Below are positions 10,193 to 18,361 of a DNA stretch of 51,952 bases, in pieces. The translations under genes were made by a program, and so were the position numbers. Under the pieces are notes generated by a model. It was not told the DNA's origin. It did not search any database and saw only the letters and a program-made list of their open reading frames with translations. The DNA is from an uncultured Bacteroidales bacterium (GTDB lineage: Bacteria; Bacteroidota; Bacteroidia; Bacteroidales; CAIWKO01), in NCBI GenBank assembly GCA_903913285.1, contig CAIWKO010000003.1:1-51952 (forward strand), in the 5' to 3' direction. The stretch's first letter is position 1. Each line of letters begins with the position of its first letter.

Positions 10193-10570
10193 CTATAAAG
10201 ATGCAATTGCAGATATCTCAATTTTGGAATCTTTTGGTAAACGTGCTGCCTGAACTGTTTCGCGAGCCGGATATTCGTTTGTAAAATATGAACTGTAGAT
10301 TTCGTTCACAATATTAAAATCGTTCATATCCGCTAAAAAAATAGAGGTCTTAACCACGTTTGAAAAATTCATTCCAGCTTCATGTAATAATGCTGAAATA
10401 TTATCTAGAACTTGTTTTGTATGTATAGAAATATCACCCTCTACCATTTGGCCAGACAATGGATTGATAGGGATTTGTCCGGATATATAGAGAACGTTGT
10501 TCTTTAGTAATGCCTGACTATATGGGCCTATTGGTGTGGGAGCTCCGGGAATATTAATTACTTTTTTCAT
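10193..10570 (-). CDS. ridA: RidA family enamine/imine deaminase
   Basis: A 125-residue YjgF/YER057c/UK114 protein, the full family length. Visible family motifs are GAPTPIGPYSQA near the N-terminus, YISGQIP, and the C-terminal block YPARETVQAARLPKDSKIEI. The last contains the conserved arginine that binds the substrate carboxylate in RidA. Known function: hydrolysis of reactive 2-aminoacrylate and other enamines/imines released by PLP enzymes and related reactions. The start at 10570 (MKKVINIPG) gives the family N-terminus; an ATG upstream at 10603 would add eleven atypical residues. It is divergent from the ornithine-cyclodeaminase-like gene at 10687, whose reaction passes through an imine, so a functional pairing is plausible. 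Confidence 0.93.
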   Translation of the reverse strand: MKKVINIPGAPTPIGPYSQALLKNNVLYISGQIPINPLSGQMVEGDISIHTKQVLDNISALLHEAGMNFSNVVKTSIFLADMNDFNIVNEIYSSYFTNEYPARETVQAARLPKDSKIEISAIASL

Positions 10571-10601
10571 AAAGGGTAGTTTTATCAGTAAACGTATTGA
10601 C

Positions 10602-10609
10602 AAAATTAT
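10602..10609 (-). promoter_or_regulatory. Probable ridA promoter, -7 element
   Basis: On the minus strand this reads TAATTTTG, matching the Bacteroidota -7 consensus TAnnTTTG, about 32 bp upstream of the ridA start. A TTTG lies 14 bp further upstream (10624-10627), closer than the usual 19 bp. Confidence 0.5.
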
Positions 10610-10686
10610 GTATTATTACTCTACAAAATCGCTAATATCTGATAAATTATTGCTATTATTGTATGCAAATATTAAAAAACAAAACT

Positions 10687-11664
10687 ATGCCATTACTACT
10701 AAACAGAAATGATGTTATTTCAGTTCTTACGATGAAGGACTGTATGAAAGTTGTTGAAAAAGCTTTTGCAGAACTAAGCAATGGAACCGCTGTTTTGCCT
10801 CTCAGAATTGGTATTACACCTCCAGATGGATTAGCTTTATATATGCCTGCATATCTTAAAGAAATGGGTGCTCTTGCCTGTAAAGTAGTTACTGTATATA
10901 AAAACAATCCATCGAAATATGATTTACCAACAACTATCGGAAAAGTTTTATTACAGGACCCTGAAACGGGTAATGTGATTTGCATTATGGATGGAGGATA
11001 TCTAACAGCTATTAGAACCGGAGCCGCCAGCGGAGTGGCAACATGCCTTCTTGCACGAAAAGAAGACGGACAAACTGCCGGAATTTATGGTGCAGGTGTA
11101 CAAGCAAAAATGCAGTTATGGGCAGTAGCTGAAGCCCGGAAACTTTCAAAAGCTTTGGTATATGATGTTTCTGCTGAAGCGGCTTCAAAATTCGCAGAAG
11201 AAATGAGCAAAAAACTTAATCTGAATATAATTGCTGTATCAGATGCCGATATGCTAACTGATTGTGATATTATTTGCACTGCAACCTCCTCTCCTACACC
11301 ACTATTTGATGGGACAAAAATTAAGAAAGGAGCGCATATCAATGGTATTGGAAGTCATACACCAAATGCAAGGGAACTCGATACTGAAATTATTAAACGC
11401 TCTAAATTTATCGGCGATTCGAAAGAAGCTTGCTTTAAAGAAGCCGGAGATATTATGATACCGATTGCAGAAGGAGCTATTAGTGCAGAACATTTTTATG
11501 CTGAACTTGGGGAAATTATTACCGGAAAAAGAAATGGACGTATACATAATGATGAAATAACCATTTTTAAATCGAACGGGTTAGCAATTCAAGATGTGGC
11601 AACAGCAAAATTGATTTACGATAAAGCAATTGAGGCAGGAATTGGTACCATGATTGATATTTAG
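10687..11664 (+). CDS. Ornithine cyclodeaminase / mu-crystallin family dehydrogenase
   Basis: A 325-residue member of the ornithine cyclodeaminase/mu-crystallin/archaeal alanine dehydrogenase family. The N-terminus (LLLNRNDVISVL) and the substrate region (MPAYLKEMGALACKVV) are typical. The Rossmann NAD(P) site begins at IYGAGVQAKMQL, preceded by the conserved block LTAIRTGAASGVAT; DTEIIKRSKFIGDS follows. Members either convert ornithine to proline and ammonia or reduce ketimines and 2-oxo acids; sequence alone does not tell which. The start at 10687 (MPLLLNRNDV) matches the family better than the ATG at 10663. RidA is divergently encoded 116 bp away, consistent with imine chemistry. Confidence 0.88.
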   Translation: MPLLLNRNDVISVLTMKDCMKVVEKAFAELSNGTAVLPLRIGITPPDGLALYMPAYLKEMGALACKVVTVYKNNPSKYDLPTTIGKVLLQDPETGNVICIMDGGYLTAIRTGAASGVATCLLARKEDGQTAGIYGAGVQAKMQLWAVAEARKLSKALVYDVSAEAASKFAEEMSKKLNLNIIAVSDADMLTDCDIICTATSSPTPLFDGTKIKKGAHINGIGSHTPNARELDTEIIKRSKFIGDSKEACFKEAGDIMIPIAEGAISAEHFYAELGEIITGKRNGRIHNDEITIFKSNGLAIQDVATAKLIYDKAIEAGIGTMIDI

Positions 11665-11751
11665 ATTGCTAATAAAACCAAACAATCTTAATCTTTATGA
11701 TAGATTTTAAATGAGTTTTATGAAATATCTTTCATCCTATTGAAATTTTTT

Positions 11752-11781
11752 TTTGGTTTACAAATTCAAATGTTATATTTG
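11752..11781 (+). promoter_or_regulatory. Bacteroidota-type promoter for the SPOR-containing PorE paralog
   Basis: TTTG at 11752-11755, an 18-bp spacer, then TATATTTG at 11774-11781, an exact TAnnTTTG match. The gene's ATG is 48 bp downstream. This gives the paralog its own promoter, separate from the adhesin operon. Confidence 0.72.
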
Positions 11782-11829
11782 TATGGAAATTAAAAATAGT
11801 TTTTTTGTTTAAATAAAGAATGTTGCTTT

Positions 11830-13827
11830 ATGAAAATAAATAAAATTTTTTTCCTTATACTGATTTTGATATTTTCATTGTCGGTAAAAATACAAGCTCA
11901 GTCTGTAATGCTTTATAAAGCCAATGCATTATATGATACCATGGCTTATGCCGAAGCAATACCGAAATTCATAAAAGTACTAAAAAAAGATAGCGCCAAT
12001 GCTGATGCAATGATTAAGCTTGCTGATTGTTATCGAAAACTGAACGATGTCCACAAAGCTGCACAAACCTACAAGGTAATTATTAATAAAGGACTTGGCA
12101 AACCTATACTCAAGTTATATTATGCTCAGGCGTTGATGGCATCAAGCGAATACGAAGATGCAAAAAAATACATGGCAGAATACAATGCTGATTCAAGAGG
12201 AGAGACATTTAAAAAAGCAATGGATGAGATGAATACGTTTTTCAAAGATAGTGCTTGCTATACCATCGAATATTTACCATTTAATTCATCTCTTAATGAT
12301 TTTTCTCCCCGATTGCTCGGCGATAAAATTATATTTACATCTTCACGTGAACATTCTTCAGTTGTGAACTACATTAATGCCTGGACAGACAATAACTATT
12401 TCAATCTATATTACACTCAAAAGAAAAACAACGAAAAATATACACGTGTTCGTCATTTTGTGCATTCGCTTGATAATAGGTTTAACGCAGGAGTTGTTAG
12501 TTTTAATCGTCAGAGTAATATAGTATACTTAACACGTAACAACATCGTTGATTCAAAACTTGTGAGAGCTAAAGATGGACAGGTTAAACTACAGATATAC
12601 GCTGCTACAATGAATAAAAAAGGAACTTCATATCAGTATCTTTTAGATTTCAAATACAATAACAAAGAATATAACTTTATGCACCCTGCGATAAGTGATG
12701 ATGGGTTGAGACTATATTTCGTTTCAGACATACCTGGGGGAATAGGGGGTGATGACCTGTGGATGTGCTCGAAAGAAAACGACACTTGGTCTGCTCCTAA
12801 AAATTTGGGAAAAGATATTAATACAGAAGGTGATGAAGTTTTTCCTTATATTAAAGGAAATGTACTATATTTTTCGTCAAATGGACTGCCAGGAATTGGA
12901 GGATTAGATTTATATAAAGTAATTCTTGACGATAAAGGTATGCCTAGCGGAAAACCTGAAAACATGGGAATACCTTTGAACAGCCCGGGTGACGATTTTG
13001 GAATTGTTTTTAACGAAGAAGGGAACAAAGGATATTTTAGTTCAAATCGTAAAGCACTCAATATAGATGACAATATTTACGGATTTACTTATAAAGTTCC
13101 TGAGAAGAGAGAAATAAAAATAGCTGGTATCATCACCAAGAATCTGACCGACACTATACTTCCCGGAACTAAAGTTGAATTAATAGATAATAACAATAAT
13201 ATTATTGGTACTGATACTACTGACGAAGGAGGGAATTATTCTTTTATTGTTGAACCCAATCAGCAATATACAGTTAAAGGAACGAAAGAACATTATCTCG
13301 CACTGGTAAAACAGATTAACACTTCTACAAAAGAAAAAAACAAAATCTTTTCAGTTGATATGAATCTGGACAAAAATCCTAAAATTATTAAACATAAATT
13401 AAATGAGTTAAATGTTACTACTACTGAAAATGTAATAGCAAAAGATACGAATCGCTTTGTAATTATGAACCAAAAACTTGATAGTGCAGGCTTTAAAGAT
13501 TATTATGCGCGGGTTCAGATAGGGGCTTTCTATAAATTAACGGTTGAGGATTTTAAAAAAGCATATCCATCTCTAAAATCAAAATCAATTATTATTGAAA
13601 GTGTCATTACAGATAAAGGTAAAACTTTACATAAATTTCTATTGGAACAGAAATATGCAACAATAAATGAAGCAGCCAAAGTACAGCAAGAAATGTGGAC
13701 TGTACATAAAATAACAGATGCCTTTGTTGCAATTTATAATATGGAAAACGAACGGATTGCTATTTATAATACAATAAAAGGCGAGTTTGTGATACTCAAG
13801 GAAGGTCAAAAACCTATTTTTTTCTGA
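11830..13827 (+). CDS. PorE-like paralog with SPOR-like C-terminus instead of OmpA
   Basis: A 665-residue protein with signal peptide, TPR-like region, PD40 propeller and one carboxypeptidase-regulatory-like domain, aligning closely with the first ~520 residues of the protein at 7860. Long identical stretches include NNIVDSKLVRAKDGQVKLQ. After about residue 525 the two diverge completely. This protein lacks the second regulatory domain and OmpA, and instead has a low-complexity linker and a SPOR-like segment (YYARVQIGAFYK near 560, then ITDAFVAIYN). SPOR domains bind denuded peptidoglycan glycans, so the anchoring function may be kept by a different fold. It has its own promoter. A T9SS- or gliding-related envelope role is inferred; no partner cargo is adjacent. 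Confidence 0.82.
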   Translation: MKINKIFFLILILIFSLSVKIQAQSVMLYKANALYDTMAYAEAIPKFIKVLKKDSANADAMIKLADCYRKLNDVHKAAQTYKVIINKGLGKPILKLYYAQALMASSEYEDAKKYMAEYNADSRGETFKKAMDEMNTFFKDSACYTIEYLPFNSSLNDFSPRLLGDKIIFTSSREHSSVVNYINAWTDNNYFNLYYTQKKNNEKYTRVRHFVHSLDNRFNAGVVSFNRQSNIVYLTRNNIVDSKLVRAKDGQVKLQIYAATMNKKGTSYQYLLDFKYNNKEYNFMHPAISDDGLRLYFVSDIPGGIGGDDLWMCSKENDTWSAPKNLGKDINTEGDEVFPYIKGNVLYFSSNGLPGIGGLDLYKVILDDKGMPSGKPENMGIPLNSPGDDFGIVFNEEGNKGYFSSNRKALNIDDNIYGFTYKVPEKREIKIAGIITKNLTDTILPGTKVELIDNNNNIIGTDTTDEGGNYSFIVEPNQQYTVKGTKEHYLALVKQINTSTKEKNKIFSVDMNLDKNPKIIKHKLNELNVTTTENVIAKDTNRFVIMNQKLDSAGFKDYYARVQIGAFYKLTVEDFKKAYPSLKSKSIIIESVITDKGKTLHKFLLEQKYATINEAAKVQQEMWTVHKITDAFVAIYNMENERIAIYNTIKGEFVILKEGQKPIFF

Positions 13828-13880
13828 TTCTATCAGCAAAATTTTTCAATATTAAGATCATCTAAATAATAAATCGGCTA

Positions 13881-13910
13881 TTGGCGTCAAAACCAAAAAG
13901 TCTATCTTTG
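13881..13910 (+). promoter_or_regulatory. Bacteroidota-type promoter for mtaB
   Basis: TTG at 13881-13883, a 19-bp spacer and TATCTTTG at 13903-13910 form a near-ideal -33/-7 pair. The ATG at 13920 follows 9 bp later, implying a leaderless or very short leader. The TTG could be mistaken for a start codon because it is in frame with mtaB. Confidence 0.8.
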
Positions 13911-13919
13911 CACCCAATT

Positions 13920-15188
13920 ATGAAAACCATTGCCATTCATACCCTCGGGTGTAAATTAAACTTTGCCGAATCATCAACCATCATGCGTCAATTTGAAAAA
14001 GCAGAGTTTAGAATTGTTGATTTCAAAGAAAAAGCAGATGTTTTTGTAATCCATTCCTGCACCGTTACTCAACAAGCCGAACATAAATGCATTGCAGCTA
14101 TACGACAAGCGAAAAAACGTAACCCAGAAGCTCAAATTGCTGTTATAGGCTGTATGCCGGAAATAAATAAGGAAAGGCTTGAAAAAGAAGACAGCAGCTT
14201 ATTATTATTAGGTAATAAGGAGAAATTCTCACTTCCAGAAATCATCATGTTTGGGAAAAGTAGAATTTCTACTCAAAATGAAGTATTTCAACCCTCCTAT
14301 TCATCCGGCAATAGAACCAGAACGTTTTTGAAAATACAAGACGGTTGCGATTACTTTTGTTCATATTGTACTATTCCATTGGCACGCGGCAGAAGTCGAA
14401 GTGCAAATATCAATGAAACATTAAATTCTATTTGCGAAGCAACCCGAAACGGATGTAAAGAGCTAGTAGTTACAGGAATAAATATCGGTGATTTTGGAAA
14501 AAACCAGTCGGAATCTTTATATAAACTGCTTATCGAAATTGAAAAAATTCGACAAATCAGCCGTATCCGTTTATCCTCAATAGAACCAGACCTTTTAACC
14601 GAAGATATTATTAAATTATTTGCCGAATCTGGAAAATTTATGCCTCACTTTCATATTCCGTTGCAATCAGGAAGTAACAAAATATTAAAATTAATGAACC
14701 GGAGATACAGTGCTGATCTATTTGCAATGAAGGTAAATACCATAAAAGAAATTCTACCTCATGCTTGTGTTGCTACCGATATTATTTGTGGTTTTCCGGG
14801 CGAAGATGATGCGAATTTTACTGAAGGATATGATTTTCTTCATGAATTGCCAATTTCATACATGCATGTTTTTACTTTTTCGGAACGAAAAGGAACAAAA
14901 GCTTTTGATTTGGCCAAAAAAGTTCGTTCTGAAATAAAAAAAGAACGAAGTGAAAAACTTCATAAACTTTCGGAACAAAAAAAACATTACTTTTATTCTG
15001 AAAATAAGAACAGAGTTTGTAACGTATTATTCGAATCGGAAATTCATAATGGTTTTATTTTGGGATTTTCGGATAATTATATCAGAGTTAAAACTTTATT
15101 TTCTACAGAACTGATAAATGAAATCCGGAAGATTAAAATCACAAATACTGACTCGGATGGAATTTGCAATGTTGAATTATTAAACTAA
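13920..15188 (+). CDS. mtaB: tRNA (N6-threonylcarbamoyladenosine-C2) methylthiotransferase MtaB
   Basis: A 422-residue radical-SAM methylthiotransferase. The N-terminal UPF0004 domain has TLGCKLNFAESS and CTVTQQAEHK, with VIGCMPEINKE supplying the third cysteine of the auxiliary Fe-S cluster. The radical-SAM motif is DGCDYFCSYCTIP (CxxxCxxC), and the C-terminus is TRAM-like. GCKLN near the start and the spacing fit MtaB rather than MiaB. It adds a methylthio group to t6A37 of ANN-decoding tRNAs. The start is set by the family N-terminus (MKTIAIHTLGCK) and by the promoter just upstream. lgt follows 33 bp downstream, so co-transcription is possible. Confidence 0.92.
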   Translation: MKTIAIHTLGCKLNFAESSTIMRQFEKAEFRIVDFKEKADVFVIHSCTVTQQAEHKCIAAIRQAKKRNPEAQIAVIGCMPEINKERLEKEDSSLLLLGNKEKFSLPEIIMFGKSRISTQNEVFQPSYSSGNRTRTFLKIQDGCDYFCSYCTIPLARGRSRSANINETLNSICEATRNGCKELVVTGINIGDFGKNQSESLYKLLIEIEKIRQISRIRLSSIEPDLLTEDIIKLFAESGKFMPHFHIPLQSGSNKILKLMNRRYSADLFAMKVNTIKEILPHACVATDIICGFPGEDDANFTEGYDFLHELPISYMHVFTFSERKGTKAFDLAKKVRSEIKKERSEKLHKLSEQKKHYFYSENKNRVCNVLFESEIHNGFILGFSDNYIRVKTLFSTELINEIRKIKITNTDSDGICNVELLN

Positions 15189-15221
15189 AAACCTAAATTT
15201 TTAACTTTCAACCTCTATTAT

Positions 15222-16391
15222 ATGTTTCCTCGAATTACTGATATTATTAATTACCTTTTTGGTACTCATATAAATTTACCTATCCAAAGCTATGGTTTTT
15301 TTGTTGCCCTATCATTTTTAATAGGTGCTTATACCATAAAACTTGAATTAAAACGAAAAGAAAACGAAGGAAAACTCCATGTGATTTCAAAAAAAGTGCT
15401 TAAAGGAGCGCCTGCAACAATAACAGAATTAATTATTGTTGGTTTCTTTGGATTTGCTATTGGGTTTAAACTTGGTGGCATCTTTTTCGATTATAATTTG
15501 TTTGCCGACAATCCACAAAACTATATTTTTTCTTCGCAGGGAAGTTTGATTGGATCATTCATTTTGGCTGCTATCATGATATCTTGGCGCTATTATTCAA
15601 AAAAGAAAGCACAACTTGAAAAACCTGAATGGGAAGATGTCGAAGTGCATCCTTACCAATTAATTGGAAACATATTGATTATATCAGCTGTTTCTGGTTT
15701 ATTAGGGGCTAAGATATTTGATAATCTGGAAAACATCAATGATTTTATAAAAGATCCAGTAGGTTCAATATTTTCGTTTCAGGGACTTACTTTTTACGGT
15801 GGTTTGATTTTTGGGACTATTGCAGTGCTTTGGTATGCACGTAAAAATAAAATTTCTGTAATTGAATTAATAGACTCATCAGCGCCAGGAATTATGATTA
15901 GTTACGGAATAGGCAGAATGGGATGTATGACATCCGGTGATGGTTGCTGGGGCATTGCAAACCTGAATCCAAAACCAGAGTGGTTAAGCTGGCTTCCAGA
16001 TTGGATGTGGTCATTCAAATTTCCGCATAATGTTGTTGGAGAAGGCATCCCAATTGATCCTTGCACCGGAAAGTTCTGTACTATTTTAGAACATCCAGTC
16101 TACCCGACATCATTTTACGATTTCATTTTATGCAGCATTTTCTTTATCCTTCTTTGGGGTATCCGAAAAAAAATAAAAATTCCCGGTGCTCTTTTTTCAA
16201 TCATGATTTTTATCATAGGTGTTCAACGCTTTTTTATGGAAAAAATTCGGGTCAATAACAAATATCATTTTATGGGAATCAGTTCAACACAAGCAGAAAT
16301 TATTTCTATTTTATTAATCGTGCTGGGTATCATTGGGTTTTGGTTTTTTTATAAAAAAAACCAAAAATACCTAAAATTAGGTAGAGATTAA
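15222..16391 (+). CDS. lgt: Prolipoprotein diacylglyceryl transferase (Bacteroidota type)
   Basis: A 389-residue polytopic inner-membrane protein with about seven hydrophobic segments. The Lgt signature region reads YGIGRMGCMTSGDGCWGIAN, the form with Cys and GDG expected for Bacteroidota rather than the E. coli GRIGNFINGE. The arginine of the signature is kept, and HPVYPTSFYDF corresponds to the downstream HPxQLYE block. It is longer than E. coli Lgt because of an extended loop with Trp/Pro-rich sequence (PEWLSWLPDWMW). It transfers diacylglycerol from phosphatidylglycerol to the lipobox cysteine of prolipoproteins, the step needed by the lipoproteins in this window (16509, 20072). Confidence 0.9.
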   Translation: MFPRITDIINYLFGTHINLPIQSYGFFVALSFLIGAYTIKLELKRKENEGKLHVISKKVLKGAPATITELIIVGFFGFAIGFKLGGIFFDYNLFADNPQNYIFSSQGSLIGSFILAAIMISWRYYSKKKAQLEKPEWEDVEVHPYQLIGNILIISAVSGLLGAKIFDNLENINDFIKDPVGSIFSFQGLTFYGGLIFGTIAVLWYARKNKISVIELIDSSAPGIMISYGIGRMGCMTSGDGCWGIANLNPKPEWLSWLPDWMWSFKFPHNVVGEGIPIDPCTGKFCTILEHPVYPTSFYDFILCSIFFILLWGIRKKIKIPGALFSIMIFIIGVQRFFMEKIRVNNKYHFMGISSTQAEIISILLIVLGIIGFWFFYKKNQKYLKLGRD

Positions 16392-16508
16392 TCCAAAAAA
16401 AAGTATGTTATTTGCAGCCCTTTTCTTTTTTAAGAAATAGCTGAATCACTTATTCAATAAGCTTTTTCGATATACTCTCTTAAAAAAGACATTATTTATT
16501 AAAAAACA

Positions 16509-17285
16509 ATGACTAACAAAAAACTTGTATTTTCATTACTGATTTTTGTTCTTGGTTTATCGAGCGCATGTAAGACCCATTGGGTAGTTTTGCATGACAA
16601 AACTGAAAACAAGGTTATAATTTTGGATACAATTAATATTAAACAAGATGATGCTCAGATATTGGAGATCATAAAACCCTATAAAGCTAAAATTGACTCG
16701 GAAATGAGTGAAATAATTGCTTATTCCGAAACTAATTTATATAAAGATGAACCAGAAGGATTGTTAAACAATTTCGTAGCTGACCTGATCTTTCAAAAAG
16801 GAAATGAATATCTGAAAAAAGAATATAAAACAAGTGCTTCTATTTGCTTGCTAAATTCGGGAGGGTTGCGAAGTGGGTTGCCAAAAGGCGCTATAACTAT
16901 TGAAAATGTATACGAACTTATGCCTTTTGAAAATGTATTAGTTGCTATTCAAATTTCAGGTAACGATGTAAAAGCCATGATGAACCGGATTGCAAAAAAA
17001 GGAGGAATGCCCGAATCAGGATTCGTGATGGGAATTAAATCAGATACTGCACAAAATATTATGATAGGAAATTCAGCGTTAGATATCTCTAAAAATTATA
17101 CCATCATAACTTCTGATTATCTTATAGCAGGTGGTGATGATATGACATGTTTTGCCAATGCTATTGCCACTTACCCTCTTTCCATAAAAGTTCGTGATGC
17201 AATTATCGAATACCTGCGAGAACAGACAAAAAAAAACCTTACCATAAATTCAAAATTAGACAAACGGATTTATTATGAAAAGTAG
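16509..17285 (+). CDS. 5'-nucleotidase C-terminal-domain lipoprotein
   Basis: A 258-residue lipoprotein: the signal peptide ends in LSSAC, a lipobox with Cys21. The rest is a 5_nucleotid_C domain. NSGGLRSGLPKG is the family core and SDYLIAGGDDMTCF is the nucleotide-base binding region. In UshA-like enzymes this domain binds the nucleoside and follows the catalytic metallophosphoesterase domain in one chain. Here it is a separate gene placed before the catalytic gene at 17275, which overlaps its last 11 bp. The two are inferred to work together at the envelope. Confidence 0.88.
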   Translation: MTNKKLVFSLLIFVLGLSSACKTHWVVLHDKTENKVIILDTINIKQDDAQILEIIKPYKAKIDSEMSEIIAYSETNLYKDEPEGLLNNFVADLIFQKGNEYLKKEYKTSASICLLNSGGLRSGLPKGAITIENVYELMPFENVLVAIQISGNDVKAMMNRIAKKGGMPESGFVMGIKSDTAQNIMIGNSALDISKNYTIITSDYLIAGGDDMTCFANAIATYPLSIKVRDAIIEYLREQTKKNLTINSKLDKRIYYEK

Positions 17286-18189
17286 AAATCTAATAATTAA
17301 AACATTATTAATCGGATTTATCATTATTGGTATATCTGCTTCTGCTTTTAATCATGCTTCTGAGAACAAATATAAAAAAATTACCATACTATATACGAAC
17401 GACACACATAGTCGAATCGAACCTTTCACCAGCACCGATAAAAAGTTTGCTAATTTGGGCGGATATGCTCGAAGGGCAGCGCTGATCAAACAAATTCGCA
17501 GTGAGGAAAAAAATGTTCTGCTTTTTGATGCCGGTGATGCTTTACAGGGAACTCCTTATTACAATTTCTATCATGGCGAACTTGAATATAAACTTATGAG
17601 TTTGATGGGATACACAGCCATTGATATCGGAAATCATGAGTTTGACGGTGGTCTTGAAGGCTTAAACAAATTGCTGCCATTAGCCACTTTTGATATTCTT
17701 TCGGCCAATTATGATTTTTCAGAAACAATATTAAAAGACAAGATAAAACCTTTTGCAATTTATACTGTTGATGGAATAAAAGTAGGAGTTTTTGGTCTTG
17801 GATTGGCACTAAACGGCTTGGTTTTCCCCAATAATTATGGAAAAACAAAATATCTCAACCCTTTAGAAAAAGCTGCCGAAACGGCCTATTTTCTAAAAAA
17901 AACCGAGAAATGCAATCTGGTAATTTGTTTGTCGCACCTAGGTTTTTCTTATAAAGATGACCAAATAAGTGATGTTGTTCTGGCTAAACAATCTAAGAAT
18001 ATCGACTTGATTATCGGTGGACACACACATACTTTTTTGGATAAACCTTGTGTTATAAAAAACTCCGACAATGAAGATGTTGTTATAACACAAACGGGTT
18101 GGGGAGGAACAAGATTAGGCAGAGTAGATTTTTACTTTGCTAAAAATTCGGCAGTTAAGTTTGTCAAAGTTGAGGCGAAAAAAAAATAA
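17275..18189 (+). CDS. 5'-nucleotidase/UshA-type metallophosphoesterase catalytic domain
   Basis: A 304-residue protein with an N-terminal signal or anchor segment and a complete calcineurin-like phosphoesterase domain. Metal and catalytic motifs are YTNDTHSRIEPF, LFDAGDALQGTPYYN, IGNHEFDGG, SHLGF and IGGHTHTF. It lacks the nucleotide-binding C-terminal domain, which is encoded by the gene just upstream and overlapping by 11 bp. Predicted to hydrolyse nucleotides, or another phosphoester, in the periplasm or at the surface. The stop lies in an A-rich stretch, with dnaA 172 bp downstream. Confidence 0.9.
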   Translation: MKSRNLIIKTLLIGFIIIGISASAFNHASENKYKKITILYTNDTHSRIEPFTSTDKKFANLGGYARRAALIKQIRSEEKNVLLFDAGDALQGTPYYNFYHGELEYKLMSLMGYTAIDIGNHEFDGGLEGLNKLLPLATFDILSANYDFSETILKDKIKPFAIYTVDGIKVGVFGLGLALNGLVFPNNYGKTKYLNPLEKAAETAYFLKKTEKCNLVICLSHLGFSYKDDQISDVVLAKQSKNIDLIIGGHTHTFLDKPCVIKNSDNEDVVITQTGWGGTRLGRVDFYFAKNSAVKFVKVEAKKK

Positions 18190-18210
18190 AAAAAAAAGTG
18201 TTAAAATGCT

Positions 18211-18240
18211 TTGATAAGTTGTTTTTATTGCTAATATTTG
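18211..18240 (+). promoter_or_regulatory. Possible dnaA promoter
   Basis: TTG at 18211-18213, a 19-bp spacer and AATATTTG at 18233-18240 (one mismatch to TAnnTTTG), leaving a leader of about 115 nt before dnaA. No DnaA box of the TTATCCACA type was seen in this 170-bp gap. Confidence 0.4.
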
Positions 18241-18361
18241 TTGTACTGAAATCAAGGACTGTCATAGTGATTAACCTTTTTGATAACCTTTTAAAATAGA
18301 AACAGATAAAAAAGGTAAAGTAAATTTTTTTAAAAAATTGTAGAATATTAAGGAGTAAAGA

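Noticed and set aside
13881-13919. TTG at 13881 as the start codon of mtaB
   Set aside because: It would add 13 residues not seen in the family, and the TTG fits better as the -33 element of the promoter.
18190-18361. Replication origin upstream of dnaA
   Set aside because: No cluster of DnaA boxes (TTATCCACA or close variants) was seen; the gap is only A/T-rich.
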